The translations under genes were made by a program, and so were the position numbers. Shown piece after piece: positions 10,773-22,854 of a DNA stretch of 64,000 nucleotides. Source of the stretch: Megalonaias nervosa. Lineage: Eukaryota > Mollusca > Bivalvia > Unionida > Unionidae. The stretch spans positions 1-64,000 of the forward strand of contig JAECUM010009700.1 in NCBI GenBank assembly GCA_016617855.1, read 5' to 3'. The stretch's first letter is position 1. Each line of letters opens with the position of its first letter. Under the pieces are notes generated by a model that worked only from the letters and a program-made list of their open reading frames with translations, did not search any database and was not told the DNA's origin.

Positions 10773-10802
<30 letters not shown>
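10552..10802 (+). mobile_element. SINE family A, copy 1
   Basis: A tRNA-derived SINE. The head carries a box-A-like GTGGTCTAAAGCGC and a box-B-like GAGTTCGAGTCCAGG. The body contains AGCTTCTCGTGGGTCGGTGG, and the end GTGCTGAAAAATGGCGTTAA leads into an (AAC)n tail at 10772-10802. Four more copies lie at 10832, 12527, 18558 and 40541. The family resembles tRNA-derived V-SINE-like elements known from molluscs, but I cannot confirm identity. Confidence 0.85.
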
Positions 10803-10803
<1 letters not shown>

Positions 10804-10831
10804 TCAAACTCAAACAATACCTTAATGACTA

Positions 10832-11082
10832 ATGTTTGTTTTATTGTGGGTTTAATGCCATTTTTCAGCACCTTAAAGGTTAAAAGTGGCAGTCAATATG
10901 TGCCATGGAGGAAGAATGTGGGAAAGGCCTGAGAAAAACCACTAATCAACAGGAAGCTACTGGCAAGCTTTCTTACATACCCATGTTGACAGAGCCTGAG
11001 ACTTGAACCTATATCGACAGAGGTGAGATGTCAGTCATATGTAAAGGCAAGCACCTTAGCACACTTGGCCACCCAGGGCCCT
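10832..11082 (-). mobile_element. SINE family A, copy 2 (diverged)
   Basis: A minus-strand copy facing copy 1 tail to tail, about 30 bp away. It begins TTTAATGCCATTTTTCAGCA and ends near CTTGGCCACCCAGGGCCC. It is more diverged than the other copies and its AAC tail is eroded, suggesting an older insertion. Confidence 0.75.
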
Positions 11083-11097
11083 GATGATATAAGATTA

Positions 11098-11640
11098 ACA
11101 ACCATTCAGGACTAGTGATAAGACTTTTAATATGCCTGCTGTGGTGGCCATATTCGATGTCAGATCAGCAACACTTCATTTAGGATCATCTAGACATCAT
11201 AAAAATTCTTTCAGTGGTAACCCCATGTTGATATGACCATCCATTCAGGGGAAGTTGCATTAACAAGATTTTCATGATAGTTGTTGCGGTAGCCATAATG
11301 GATTTCAGATCAGCACTATTTTCATTTAGGACCAATTAGACATCATAAGAAGTCTTTTAGTGGAAATCCCATGTTGACAAGACCATCGATTGAGGTGGAA
11401 AAAGTTATAACAAAATTTTCAAAATGACCACAGTGGCGGCCAGAGTGGATGTCTAAGTGGCACCATTTTTATTCAGGATTAATGGGATGAATATGTATGT
11501 AAATGTTCATGACAGTCCACAAGGAGTCATGATAACAAATTTATGCTAATGCTATGACTAACAACGGAATATGGACAACTGACCACCCCATAAGCTCTTC
11601 TGGTCTATGACCAGTAGAGTTATAAATAAACAATATTTAA
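11098..11640. repeat. ~138-bp unit repeat array, copy 1
   Basis: Repeated phrases (CATTTAGGACCAATTAGACA, CCCATGTTGA, TTCAGGGGAAG, GTGGCGGCCAGAGTGGATGT) recur about every 140 bp. The array ends with CCACCCCATAAGCTCTTCTG, a terminus shared with 41420-41440. The same family occurs at 26590-27420, 40130-41450 and in short pieces elsewhere. Confidence 0.75.
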
Positions 11641-11667
11641 TAATTCATTGAAAATAGATTAAAGCAA

Positions 11668-11930
11668 CTCGGTTTTGGTGAAAAGCACAGATCCATCCCA
11701 AGATGTATCATGAGTGTAAGTTTGGTGGCAAAAGATGTACAAGGTTAGAACCATGACATGACAGTTTTGGTGCAAAGCACACATCCATCCCAAGATTTAT
11801 CATGAGTGTAAGTTTGGTAGCAAAAATGCAGAAGGTTAGAACCATGACATGACAGTTTTGGTGCAAGAAACACTGTCACCTTAAGATATAAGCACCATGC
11901 AAGTATGATGCCAACAGGTGATGTGCTACG
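11668..11930. repeat. 91-bp tandem repeat, ~2.7 copies
   Basis: The segment from GGTTTTGGTG to CCATGACATGA repeats at 11671, 11762 and 11853, a period of 91 bp. The third copy decays after about 40 bp. No coding sense. Confidence 0.85.
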
Positions 11931-12379
11931 GGAATTACACACATAAAAGGTGGACTTTCTGATGGACTGCTGGATAAAGTAAATCATATATACTGCCCAC
12001 TTCTCAATGAAGGAAGATAATTAGTAAATTTTCTGAACTGCTAAATTTAGAATTTTACCAACTGTTGGTAAATTTTATTTACTGTTTAGACAATTACTTC
12101 AAGCTGAAATGTCTTTATTTTTCATAATGTTAGAATTGTCTGGTATCAGAATATTCTATTTGACTCCTGGAATTAGTCCTTTCAAAAGTTGCACTAATAT
12201 TGGTTAACAAATCAAAGAGTTTCAAACTGATTTATTCCCATGGATTGAAGCCATTTTTAAAAACTACATTTATTCTGAGATTTCCAAATATGCAACCTGA
12301 CAAACTGAAAGGTGGAAAACATAAATATGAAGACATAATTTCACCTCAAAATAATAATCTCATTAGTACAAAACTATTT

Positions 12380-13260
12380 AAAACAAGTTTGATCAAAATC
12401 TGACCAGAAACATTATTCCTAAAGTGCTGACACTCTTCGATAATCTGATGCAAGATCACCCCAAAAATGTGTCAGTCTCATTCATAACCAAATGCATCTG
12501 AGATCTTGATGATATAGGCCTCTTTAGGGGCCCCAAGTGGCTGAGTGGTGTAAAGCGCTCACCGTTATGGATCACTGCCCTCTCACCTCTGTGTGGGTTC
12601 GAGTCTCGGGCTCGGCCAATGTGGGTATGTGAGAAAGCTTGCTAGCAGCTTCTCATGGGTCAGTGGTTCTTTCCAGTGTTTCCTGGGTTCTTCCTCCATG
12701 ATTTATACTGGCCACCATGTATAGCCTATCTTGTGCTGAAAAATGGTGCTAAACCCTATAACAACAACAACAACAATAAGCCTCTTTACCAAGTTTGATC
12801 AAAATGCTATCACAAATACTGTCTTTAGAGTAGTAACAAATCCAGCCAATCAAATGCAAGATTAACTCCTTAATGTGCATACAACTCAACCTTTAATTCA
12901 ACTCTTCCAACAGCTTAATGATATTCATCTATTTTTCATATTTGATAAAAATTGGGTCAGAAATAACTTGAAGGATATGAAGCTTGTCAAAACAGATTAA
13001 ATACCAAGTCATAAATGAGAATAGATCATTCCATAACTCACTGGAAAGCCTGAAGTTAATAGCCTATTTACCAAGTTTTACTAAAATTAGATCAAAAATA
13101 CTCTCCCTAATAGTAAGAAATTCTGCAAATCACATGCAAGATAACCTCGTTTGGATGCATACATGTATTCATAATAAAACTCATAGGACATCTTGATGAA
13201 ATAATTATGAAACTTGTCCAATATTTTATTGACATAAACTGTATTCCTAGTTGGATCCAA
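12380..13260. repeat. Degenerate ~200-bp repeats hosting a SINE
   Basis: Recurrent phrases (ACCAAGTTTGATCAAAAT, AATCAAATGCAAGATTAAC, CTTGATGATATAGG) show several diverged units of one family. The SINE at 12527-12777 split one of these units. Confidence 0.5.
12527..12777 (+). mobile_element. SINE family A, copy 3 with target duplication
   Basis: A full-length 251-bp copy: starts GGGGCCCCAAGTGGCTGAGT (box A), box B GGGTTCGAGTCTCGGG near 12595, ends in (AAC)n. It is flanked by an 11-bp target duplication with one mismatch (AGGCCTCTTTA at 12516-12526, AAGCCTCTTTA at 12778-12788), which proves insertion and defines both ends of the family. Confidence 0.93.
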
Positions 13261-14416
13261 TTCAGATCAGTTTGGCCCTTAGAGTGCTAAGAAGCCATTG
13301 TTAATGGATGGACATCAGATGAAGAGGCCATATAATGTGCTGCACTGGCCTTATCTAAAATGTATATTAGTTCCAAGAGTCATACTTATTATCTTGATCA
13401 ACAAGAAAGTAACATAGATGAGATAAACATCTAGTATGTTTATTTTCAAGAGTAATACAATTATAATACATATTCCTGACAACTGTTGCCAGATTCATCA
13501 TATGTCATGTAAAAGAATATAAATATAAATATAAAATGGTAATAAATCTGAAATTTTACAACAACACTAGACATAGAATGTTGTTCAATTTGATTTACAA
13601 AGTAGTCCTTTTAACATAAACATAGCACTGTTCTTCAAAATAACATAAAGCAAGCATTTCAGTAACTGAAGTATTGATTCTTTGAAAAAGTTTACATATA
13701 CTGCATAAAATATCCACATATCAATTTTATAAACTTGACAGAAAAATACATCCTATCAATACAAGAAGAGGCCACCAATATGGTGTTTGTACAAATTCAA
13801 GTAGAACTTTTTATCATGCAACAGCAGAAGACAAACTGGGAAACATTATTATTTATTATTTGGGTTTATATTTCACAAGTTACATGAGGGTAATGAATTA
13901 TACATAATCATTTTATATTAAACCGGCCTTAAAATACAGTCTGCTTTGAAAATACACATTACACTTATCAAACAGTTCCATATTTGTCTTAAGAATTGGT
14001 AGGCATGACTCAAAATTAGGCCAATGGTAAGCATAACTCAAAATCAGGCCAAAAATATATTCAATGTATCAAGTATTTATGTATGTATACATAACTCATA
14101 GATATAGACAAGTATTTAGGTATGTATACATGACTCAAATATATCGAACTTTTATGTATGTATACATGGCTCATAGAGCTTTCATGTATGTATACATGAC
14201 TCCTCATCAATAGAGTTTTAATGAATTGCCATTATGAAAGACACTGATACAGAGTGGGTAAACAATTTTAAGCTTCATTACTTCATAAATCTTGAAAAAT
14301 AAGAAATTCAATCTTATAATTACAAACTGTTATACAATAAAATTAATCTCAGCTAATAATAAACAAAAGCTACTGCTTATTTTCATGTTTTAGTGGTAAG
14401 ATGAAACTTCGTAACT
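13261..14416. other. Unassigned DNA with short local repeats
   Basis: No exon found. Around 13990-14215 short units recur (GCATGACTCAAAATTAGGCC twice; TATGTATACATGACTCA about five times), a small decayed minisatellite. Confidence 0.45.
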
Positions 14417-14785
14417 CTTGAGAACCAGAGCCTAGGCTTCTGACTCATTAACAATTACCAGCCACTTAGGGAACTCTACAAGCCTGGGCTTCTGGATCAT
14501 GAGCAATTACACACCACTTAGGAACTCTACAAGCCTGGGCTTCTGGATCATGAGCAATTACCAACCACTTAGGAACTCTACAAGTCTGGGCTTCTGGATC
14601 ATGAGCAATTACCAACCACTTTGGGAACTCTACAAGCCTGGGCTACTGGATCATGAGCAATTACCAACCACTTAGGGAGCTCCACAAAATTGGGCTTCTT
14701 GATCATGAGCAATTACAATCCACTTAGGAAACTCCACAAACCTGGACTACTGGATACTGAGCAATTACCAACACAGTTAAGGACT
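14417..14785. repeat. 51-bp minisatellite, ~7 copies
   Basis: The unit contains TACAAGCCTGGGCTTCTGGA and GAGCAATTACCAACCACTTA. The first and last units are more diverged, as expected for an array evolving by unequal exchange from the centre. Confidence 0.9.
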
Positions 14786-14926
14786 CAGCTAAAAGTTGTA
14801 TTAATGGACATACTTATTTTTTTATTAAATATGAAACCAAATGAATATTTATTTATCTACATATAGGACATATTAAACCTGATCCATATGCAGAGGTGGT
14901 TATTATAAACAGGTTTCTTCTGTTAC

Positions 14927-14935
<9 letters not shown>

Positions 14936-14966
<31 letters not shown>
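14936..14966. repeat. (AT)n(AC)n microsatellite
   Basis: About nine AT units followed by six AC units. Confidence 0.95.
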
Positions 14967-14967
<1 letters not shown>

Positions 14968-15858
14968 TTGTAGTTCTCATATTCATAAAAATTTTTTACA
15001 CAGTAAAATGAATTAATGGTAGATAGCTCAGTGAGAAATTCATATGGTACAATTCTTCTGACTACTGGTGGAAATGTATCTGAAGAGCTTGTTCCATGTG
15101 TGAATTATATGCAGATCGCCTCTTTGCAGTTGCATCACAATTTGCTTCATACAAGCAGTACAAAAGGCACAAGACATACAACTAGTACATTTTGACAGGG
15201 TTTGAAAGCATGTAAAATTAAGTTCTAATGGTGATGTTTTTGTAATCTTTAAATACACACTGAAAATTACTCAGTGTTTAGGAAACAAATAACATATTTT
15301 TACATACTGCAGAATTTTCTGTATAAATAAAATAATCAAAAGCAAATATTCCTTCCTGAAAACTGACTCATTCATTCTTAAAATAACATAAATAAAATGT
15401 ATCATTATTCAAGAAAACAACTTCACAAAATGCCTGGATATGATAAAGTCTATTTCAACAAACAGCCTGCATAAGCCATGTACCATCTTGCATCTTTAGG
15501 AAATGCTTTATTATGATACCAATGCACAAAACTGTCAAATGTCAATTCTTTGAATTAAAAATATAAATTCTGAAAAATGTTCCAAATTGTGAGAAGACTG
15601 CCATGAACTGTACATTTTGTGCCTGATGCATATTTAACAGTTCTCTATGTAGATAAATGAAATTTTACACAAAAACCATTGAAGTCTTAGTGACCTTAAC
15701 CATTCAGCTTTTGACCTCAAATCAACAGACTTTTCCTTACCCTATGTGCAAAACATTCACAAAGTTTGGAAAGGTCTGTGATGTTGAACTTCTGTCATTT
15801 TGGCCTTTGACCCTAAAACCAATTGTCTTCTTACTTACCCCAAGTGCAAGCCTTTCAT
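14967..15858. other. Unassigned AT-rich DNA
   Basis: Nothing coding is recognised. A minus-strand frame at 15040-15258 with several cysteines (CTSCMSCAFCTACMK) lacks splice or homology support. Confidence 0.4.
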
Positions 15859-16096
15859 GTATTTAGGCATCCACAATGGGCATCTTTAAGGTATTTATAC
15901 ATCCACAAAGACTTTCTATTAGGTATTTAGGCATCCACAAAGACTTTCTTTTAGGTATTTGAGCATACAAAAAGGTTTTCTTTTAGGTATTTAGGCATCC
16001 ATAAAGACCTTCTTATTAGTATTTAGATATCCACAAAGGTTTTATTTCGGGTATTTAAGCAACCACAAAGGCTTTCTTTTAGGTATTTAGGCATCT
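15859..16096. repeat. 32-bp minisatellite, ~7.5 copies
   Basis: The unit is recognised by GGTATTTAGGCATCCACAAA followed by a TTTCTTTTA stretch; edge units are degenerate. Confidence 0.88.
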
Positions 16097-16518
16097 GGCT
16101 TTAAAAAGATATGTTTGGATTCAGTCAGAAATATCAAGAACGTATCCTACCCCATTTCAATGAAAATAATAATAATCTCCTGAGCACAATTAATTCCAAC
16201 CAGCATGAATTAAAGAAAATAAACAAAAAGTGGACAAATAAAATGTGTGACAAATAATGACTGACAATGGCCATCATGTATGTAATGGTAGATACTCTGA
16301 CAATGATTACAAATGAGTGTCTATCATAAATGTACTTGTAGATATTCTGATGATAATTGTTATGTATATTCTGATGATAATTGTTATGTATATCTATACT
16401 ATGTGTGTTAATTTTCATGATTATAGTTGTAAGGGTTATTTAGTAACTAAAATATGAAATACTAATTTTCTTTATGGTTGTGGATTTGTACTTCAAGATG
16501 AGGTCATTTTAGTAAACA
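16097..16518. other. Unassigned DNA with a short duplication
   Basis: Contains small local repeats (GTAGATATTCTGATGATAAT, TATTCTGATGATAATTGTTA) near 16335-16390 that recur weakly at 17150-17190. No exon seen. Confidence 0.4.
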
Positions 16519-17144
16519 TGTTACATAGTTGCAGGATAGAAGTAAACATGATGATTAAATAAAGGTTTAGTTCATTGGTTTTCTTGAAAAAACAGGCTGA
16601 CCTAATTCCTGGTTGGCTAGCTGCTAAAGTACCTGACCTTGCTGACAAAATTAGATTGATCTAGAATGAATATTCAACTCTCATCCATTTCTGTATTACA
16701 CCTTAATTTTTTATATACAGGATGATTTACTGAACATTTGTATCAGCACAAACATCAGTCTTAGCAGAATTAAATAAATGTGTTCAATTCAGTAGAAAAG
16801 TTTTATTTCAAGATTTCACTGGAATTACAAAGTGCTCTGACTTTAGAATTTAACAGTTTTGGAATTACTGTGAATTCATTTTAAAGTCATTTTTGATTAA
16901 ATCATTCTGATACATTAAGACTATGGGCATATCAGCACACCACTGGAACTCATTTGGAATACTCAATACTTTTGGATCTGAGATAGAAATTAGAAGAACT
17001 ATTTAGAATTTCATTCACCATGGTATAAGTTCTCTTTAATTTTTCACTTTGCATTTCAGAGAAATGAGATTTTTTTTAATTTTACAAAACTTGTTGTTTT
17101 TGCTCTTTACTGTTTACTTAGTTTAACACCAGAGAATCATAACA
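16519..17144 (+). repeat. LTR-like element, family LTR-2, copy 1
   Basis: A ~626-bp segment starting TGTTACATAG and ending ATAACA, sharing the interior GGCATATCAGCACA and GGAACTCATTTGGAATACTC with 53050-53455 and with the minus-strand copy 56046-56908. The TGTTA/TAACA ends mirror family LTR-1, so it probably belongs to a related gypsy family. No clear target duplication. Confidence 0.6.
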
Positions 17145-17451
17145 AAAGGCTATCATGAATGTACTGGTAGATACTCTGACAATGATAATGACTGACAAAG
17201 ATAAAAATTTAATGTTTTACTGTGCATGCATATACATATTCCATGGATGATATAATGTTTGTACAGTAATGGCAATATGAGACAGATTAGCAAAAGTATG
17301 ATCAGGACTGAAAACAACTACACACAAATAAAAATTTATATAGACCTATGGATACCTAAATCATTTCATACTGATGTACAATACAAAGTGAATTATGATA
17401 TATGAAAAACAAAATTCATCTGTGGTAAACTCATTAATTACAATGAAGAAA

Positions 17452-17453
<2 letters not shown>
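17145..17453. other. Unassigned AT-rich DNA
   Basis: No exon or repeat unit beyond a faint echo of the 16.3-kb local repeats. Confidence 0.4.

Positions 17454-17493
<40 letters not shown>
17454..17493. repeat. (TA)n microsatellite
   Basis: About 20 TA units. Confidence 0.95.
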
Positions 17494-17497
<4 letters not shown>

Positions 17498-17519
17498 CAG
17501 AAATAGATTGAAATAAAAT

Positions 17520-17662
17520 GCATGTGTACTAATTTTATATGAACCTTTTGGGGTCACACGTGTACTAATTTTTTATGAACCTTTTGGGGCCACATGTGTA
17601 CTAATTTTTTATGAACCTTTTGGGGCCACATGAGTACTAATTTTATATCAACCTTTTGGGAA
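17520..17662. repeat. ~36-bp minisatellite, 4 copies
   Basis: The unit TGTGTACTAATTTTTTATGA plus ACCTTTTGGGGCCACA is repeated four times with small length changes. The weak reading frame across it is a repeat artefact. Confidence 0.9.
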
Positions 17663-18545
17663 CCATACAGTTTTAACATTACATGATAAACAATGATTCC
17701 CACCATCATACTGGGCAATATTGCCTTCCAAACTTGAAGGCCTATAAGACATAAACCCATTTTTTTTTAACCGAGAAAGAGACCTAAATTGCAAATAGCT
17801 TGAAGATTTAATAAATTACTTGACAGATCTCAGCTAATAAATTACTTGACAGATCTCAGTTATGGATAACTATCTCTCCATTTTTGAAAAAAAAAGAAAT
17901 GATAAACATACACAAAAAATAAAGACAATTAGAAATTAATAAAATGTTGATAAAATGATATTGATCATTTCAGAGTTTTCTTAAAATGACACTTTTTCCT
18001 AAACTAATTGTTTGTATAGCAATTGCATTCTTTATTCTTGAAAACAACTGCTTCCAAGTAGAAAATGAAATTCATTACCTATGCTCTCAAAGTTGGCACA
18101 ATCCTTACTTTTATTGTAAGTTCTTACAGTATGAAAAAGCATGACAAGCTACAAAAAAAAATCGGCACATGCTTGAATCAGCAAGAAGTTTTCATTTTTA
18201 TTTTTTGGGAAACCGTGTCCTCCTGCATCAGAGGCGGATGCTCTAACCTCTAGGCCACCAGAACGGTCCACCTGTGGTAAGGTTATAGCATATATTGTGT
18301 GTATGTGTGTGTGGCAGAACCATTGCAGTTAAGCTAGAACAACCTGTAACTAGTATACAAAAATAAATTTGTCAATAAATTATGTTTCTCCTAACATTCT
18401 TAGTTAATCACATTAACATCAGCAATAAAAGCATTTCTGCTTCCTGAATCCAGCCCTCCCAAAAATTAAAATTTGTTTGTCTGTCTATATTGTATAAACA
18501 ATGGGAAATAGCTCTTGCCCATCACCTGTCCTTGTCATCAACAGA
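17663..18545. other. Unassigned DNA with a tRNA-like fragment
   Basis: A 27-bp direct repeat (AATTACTTGACAGATCTCAG) occurs near 17810-17860. On the minus strand at about 18205-18262, GGTGGCCTAGAGGTTAGAGC resembles a tRNA box A, probably a truncated SINE head related to SINE family B. No intact tRNA cloverleaf or box B is seen. Confidence 0.4.
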
Positions 18546-18557
18546 TGGTAACTAGTT

Positions 18558-18589
<32 letters not shown>

Positions 18590-18827
18590 GCAGAGTTTAA
18601 TGCCATTTTTCAGCACAAGATAGGCTATACATGGCGGCCAGTAGAAATGGTGGAGGCAGAACCCAAGAAAACCCTGGAAAGAACCACCGACTCACAAGAA
18701 GCTACTGGCAAGCTTTCTCACATATCCACATTGTCTGGGCCTGAGATTCAAACCCAAGCAGAAAGAGGTGAAACGGCAGTAATCCATAATGGTGAGTGCT
18801 TTAGACCACTCTGCCACTTGGGGCCCC
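18558..18827 (-). mobile_element. SINE family A, copy 4 with target duplication
   Basis: A minus-strand copy: (TTG)n tail at 18558-18590, conserved body, and head ending CACTTGGGGCCCC. It is flanked by TGGTAACTAGTTT (18546-18558) and TGGTACTAGTTTT (18828-18840), a target duplication differing by one base deletion. Confidence 0.92.
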
Positions 18828-18840
18828 TGGTACTAGTTTT

Positions 18841-19379
18841 AATCTGAATGGAACATCATGTAACAGGATGCTCATATTGCACAGAGGAAGAGAGGGCCTG
18901 AACCCATTAACCTCGTGTGCCACGTTTACACATCATGAGGTTGTTGTATCCTACTTCCAAGCTCTGTACCATCAACATCATTCACTAGACTTTCTACTCT
19001 CATTACAAAATACGGTGGGAAAAAGTAATTTTTCATTTTTTAGGCCAAAAATTACTGGTTGTTGGAACCAGAGTTTCTCTGGATTTTAGAATTTGTCAAA
19101 CGAGATCTACAGCAGACTGGTCTGAGCTGCAGATGGAGAGGTGAACCCTTTGCAAATGTAGGACAAGTTTGAGATTTGGAGTAAAAAGTGGTCAGGACAT
19201 GAAAATGATGGGACCGATATGAACAAAAGAAAAAAAGTAAAATAACAATAAAAAGAAGCCCAATTTTAACCCTTCTGCACATGTACAAGCAAAAGTGCCA
19301 AGGTTTAACTTGGAGAAAGAGGTGCCATTAACCCCCACAAACTGGCTCCATCCACTTCAAATAAAGTTTGAGGTTTGAG
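18841..19379. other. Unassigned DNA beside the DIRS-like element
   Basis: No clear exon. It may contain the eroded end of the DIRS-like element, whose terminal repeats I cannot define. Confidence 0.35.
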
Positions 19380-21420
19380 CCATGTATTGGGTTCTGTTTG
19401 AAAGCCTTTTGGGTTTTGTCAATACAGGAGAGAGGTCATATGATAACTTTTTGATTGCTCATTGTGGCAACCAGTTCCTGGTGACAAAATTGTGTTGCAC
19501 CATAAGGACTGCTGAATCATCTAACAGAAACTGAAGGCAGGCTGGGCTCAATAGAGAGGGGATGTAATTCACTGACTCTGCATGATGAAGCACACACTAT
19601 TACAAAACAGGTTCTGTTAGGTGCTTCACTGAGGTCCTGGCTAAAGGCTCAAATTTGTTTTAATTCAGCCAGGTCAGAACCCAGATTCCACTTAGGAAAA
19701 GAGTATGACTGATTTAGAACTATGCAAGTCACAGCTGGACATTAAGTCAGAGAGGTCTTTGTTATAACCAAGATCATCCCTTACCAATATGACTCAACAG
19801 TAATCCAAATCAACTTTGTAAAATCGAAAACCCAGAGAGAAAGATCAGCTATTTGTCAGACAGAGGCACTTATAGTATGATGTTTTTGATATGCCACTTC
19901 CCTTCATAAGCCTTTAAAGTGGAGGGCCTTCAAGCTCAAGCAATTCCTTCCACGAATGAAAGATTGAATTGTTTCTGCTGCAAGGCTCTCAGCATAATAT
20001 GAAAGTGTGTCCAAGAAAACAGTCTGGGCATGGATGGAACATGTGGATCCAAGGCTGCTTAAGAAGATTTGGTTTGGCCAGGCTCTTCATGGGTAGCTCT
20101 ATCACTAGATTGAGAAGATCACTGACTCAAGATTTGTTCCAGAGGAGAGGGGCTGAGTCATTTTGCAGTACTTGACCCTCAACTTCTGTATAATCTTATT
20201 AACAAAGATCATTGAGGGGTAGGGCAAAGGACCACAAACCCTCCCAAATGAGAGGAAGAGCATTGATGGATCAATCCTCAGGAAATGGTACTGGGGAAAT
20301 GAATGTGTACAGTTGGTGATTCCACCTGGTTGTAAAAAGACCAATCATTGGATTCCCCCATTGCTGAAAATTCTAATGGAAGATTGACAAATGTTGAGAC
20401 CATTCTGTATGGATAATCTGTTCCCTGCCTTTATAGAGAATTGGCCAAGACACTGAGTCTGCCAGGAATGTTTCTGATCTGAATGTCGATGTTGAACTGT
20501 GTGCATCAACTGCAGAATGCCCAGATCAGAAAGTAGAGTTGTGGGGATTTGGTACTGCCCTGCTTGAAGAGATATATCACCACCATCAAGTTGCCTGACA
20601 TGATGTGCACAACCTTGTTCTAAAAATGGTCACTACAAAATTGAAAGGCTTTGATGATAGTTTTGATCTCCAAGAGATTGATGTGGAAACCAGCATCCTC
20701 TAGACCCAACTGGTCACTGACAGTGTTGAAGTCCAGTAAGAAATGGCATCCTCTTCCACAGGTGCTTGCATCTGTACACATGGTCAGATCCAGGGGCAGC
20801 TGTTCAAGAAATAGCAAGGTGATCTCCACTGGCCACATATATGGGCAACCCAGTGGGACAAGATCCACTGCTGCATAAAACAGGAGTTGCAGAAACTCCG
20901 TGGTTGTGGTCCATTTCATGTTGGAAATGTATTTTGCGAGGACAACAATTCGGACCACCCGAAGGTTGGTGAAGAACCAGGCTGATGTAGATGAGAAAAT
21001 CTATACTAAGATGGACAAACTGATAGGATGGACAACAATGGGACTTCCCAATTGATCAGAAATCCAAGATGATGAAAATGGGAAATGAGACTACTTTCTT
21101 TTGATTAGAATGGAACTGATCATGTTTCTGGAGGATTCATCCAAATAATCTGCCAAGGAAGGAGATGAAGTCATATAGAAAACAGATATCATACAATGGG
21201 ATAGTTTTATAAAAGCCCATGAACCTGTGCTCAAGCCCAAAGAGAGTGCAAAATGGAGGAATTTCTGCAAGGATGGCTGGACCAGAACATGAGATTATGC
21301 ATCTGTCAGATTGAGGCAGATGGCAAATTCATTGGGAGGGAAGGAGAGGCAGACCGATCTTGACTTCTCTATCTTAAATGCCATTGGAAATCCTAACTAG
21401 AAAAGGCTAGGAAGAAAACT
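19380..21420 (-). mobile_element. Degraded DIRS-like (tyrosine recombinase) retrotransposon
   Basis: The minus strand carries, in DIRS order, fragments of RT, RNase H, a linker and a tyrosine recombinase. RT: FGLSTGSWAFIKL near 21190-21235. RNase H: MCTDASTCGRGCHFLL and HINLLEIKTIIKAFQF within 20620-20880. Post-RNase-H segment: IPGRLSVLANSL near 20470, and INALPLIWEGLWSFALPPND near 20240. Recombinase: CASSCRVSELHPLSIEP near 19560-19610, which fits the arginine-containing box. Many stops and frameshifts show an old, dead copy. DIRS elements integrate with a tyrosine recombinase, not a DDE integrase. The terminal repeats were not located. Confidence 0.78.
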
Positions 21421-22854
21421 CCAGAGATTGTGGATTCTGAAGAATCTGCTACCTGCAATCTCAATAAGCATCCAGATATCTTGCTACAAAAGTGTGTACT
21501 TTACCAAGTCTGATGGTACTTCAATCAGAAATGAAGACAACAAAAGGTGTTGGCCAAATGAAAACCAAAGCCCCTCTGAAACAATGAATCACCTATTCAT
21601 TTGGTGGCAGGAAATTAATCCAAATGGTGTTTGGAAAAAAAAGCAAGAGTTGGGTGCCTACAGGATAGATGGCTGAGTGAAGTCGGGGCACAAGTCAATG
21701 GCATGAGAGCGGAGGTGTGGGAATCTTATGTGTTCCATCTACTCGATACGAATGCCTCCAAATGTGATTAGCAGATTGTCTTCATGTATGGGATTGGATC
21801 ACAGCTTGCTTTTGAGTTGTACAACTAACAATTGTGCATCGCCTACAGTCTCTGGTCGACACATTGTTGAGGATTAATCAGAGATGTACAAGGTGATGGT
21901 TACTGCAGACAGAGATGGGATTGCAGTTGTTGGGCTGCCTGTCTCCACAATTCCTCTATCTTGCCACCAAACAGCAAAGGCAATCCAAAGGGAGGTTCAC
22001 TGGGTCAGGGTGGTGTCTGCATTGCCAGCCTTGTCTGCAAGCCCGAAAAAATCACCAGAGATACCAAGTCCAGCAACGAAGACATGATCAATATATTGAT
22101 CTTTGAAGTGGTGTGCAGAATATCTTTATCCATTATTCAGACGCAGGCAGAATCAGACTGACAGAAGCATAGTTCTTGTCTAAAGCCAGGAGATTTGTGA
22201 AGAAGGCATCAAAATGGGTCTAATACCAGCAAAATTGCAATGAACACTGGAAGCTGACTATCAGAAAAAAATGAAGGCTTTAGAATTGCTAGTGTCACTG
22301 ATCTTGGCAGATAGGTTCTCTGCAACTTTCTAGATTCTTCCTGACTTTGGAGAAGATGAAAGGAAGAATTGACTTTTTCATCAAAAACAACTGAGGCCTT
22401 TATACTGCATGCTGAGAGGATGGCGAACATTCTGAGTTTTGCAACACCTCAGAAATGCCACCTTAAAGCAATACTCAGTCTGCATCTGAGCATGAACCAT
22501 TATCAGGTTTATCCCTGGTTATCCAGGTTGGGATCAAGATTGATATCCATAAAATATATTCATGGAGGTATAGACAAGGTTTGGCCATTGTTTCAAAGAC
22601 TGTCACAGTACCATTCAGGATATAGTCATCGACTCTGTGAGTATGGACAATTTGTCAAAATCCAAAACAGCCAGTATGGGTGTAATGTGTACAGGCAGCA
22701 ATGTAGATGGCCATAATGCCAGAGTAATTGTAATGTTAAGTGGATGGAAGGATCTATCAATAAGATCATTGGTAATATTAACGTTCTATGGCTCAACTTG
22801 ATGAGGCATTGGACAATATGTAAAGGAAGCCATACAGTCACTGGACAGTATGGA
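21421..22854 (-). other. Possible gag-side remnant of the DIRS-like element
   Basis: This stretch lies where gag and the RT N-terminus of the minus-strand DIRS-like element would be. Open minus-strand fragments exist (22209-22430, 22626-22904) but none matches a recognised gag motif. Assignment rests on position only. Confidence 0.3.

Noticed and set aside
15040..15258. Cysteine-cluster minus-strand frame
   Set aside because: No acceptor, donor or recognisable domain; best treated as chance in AT-rich DNA.
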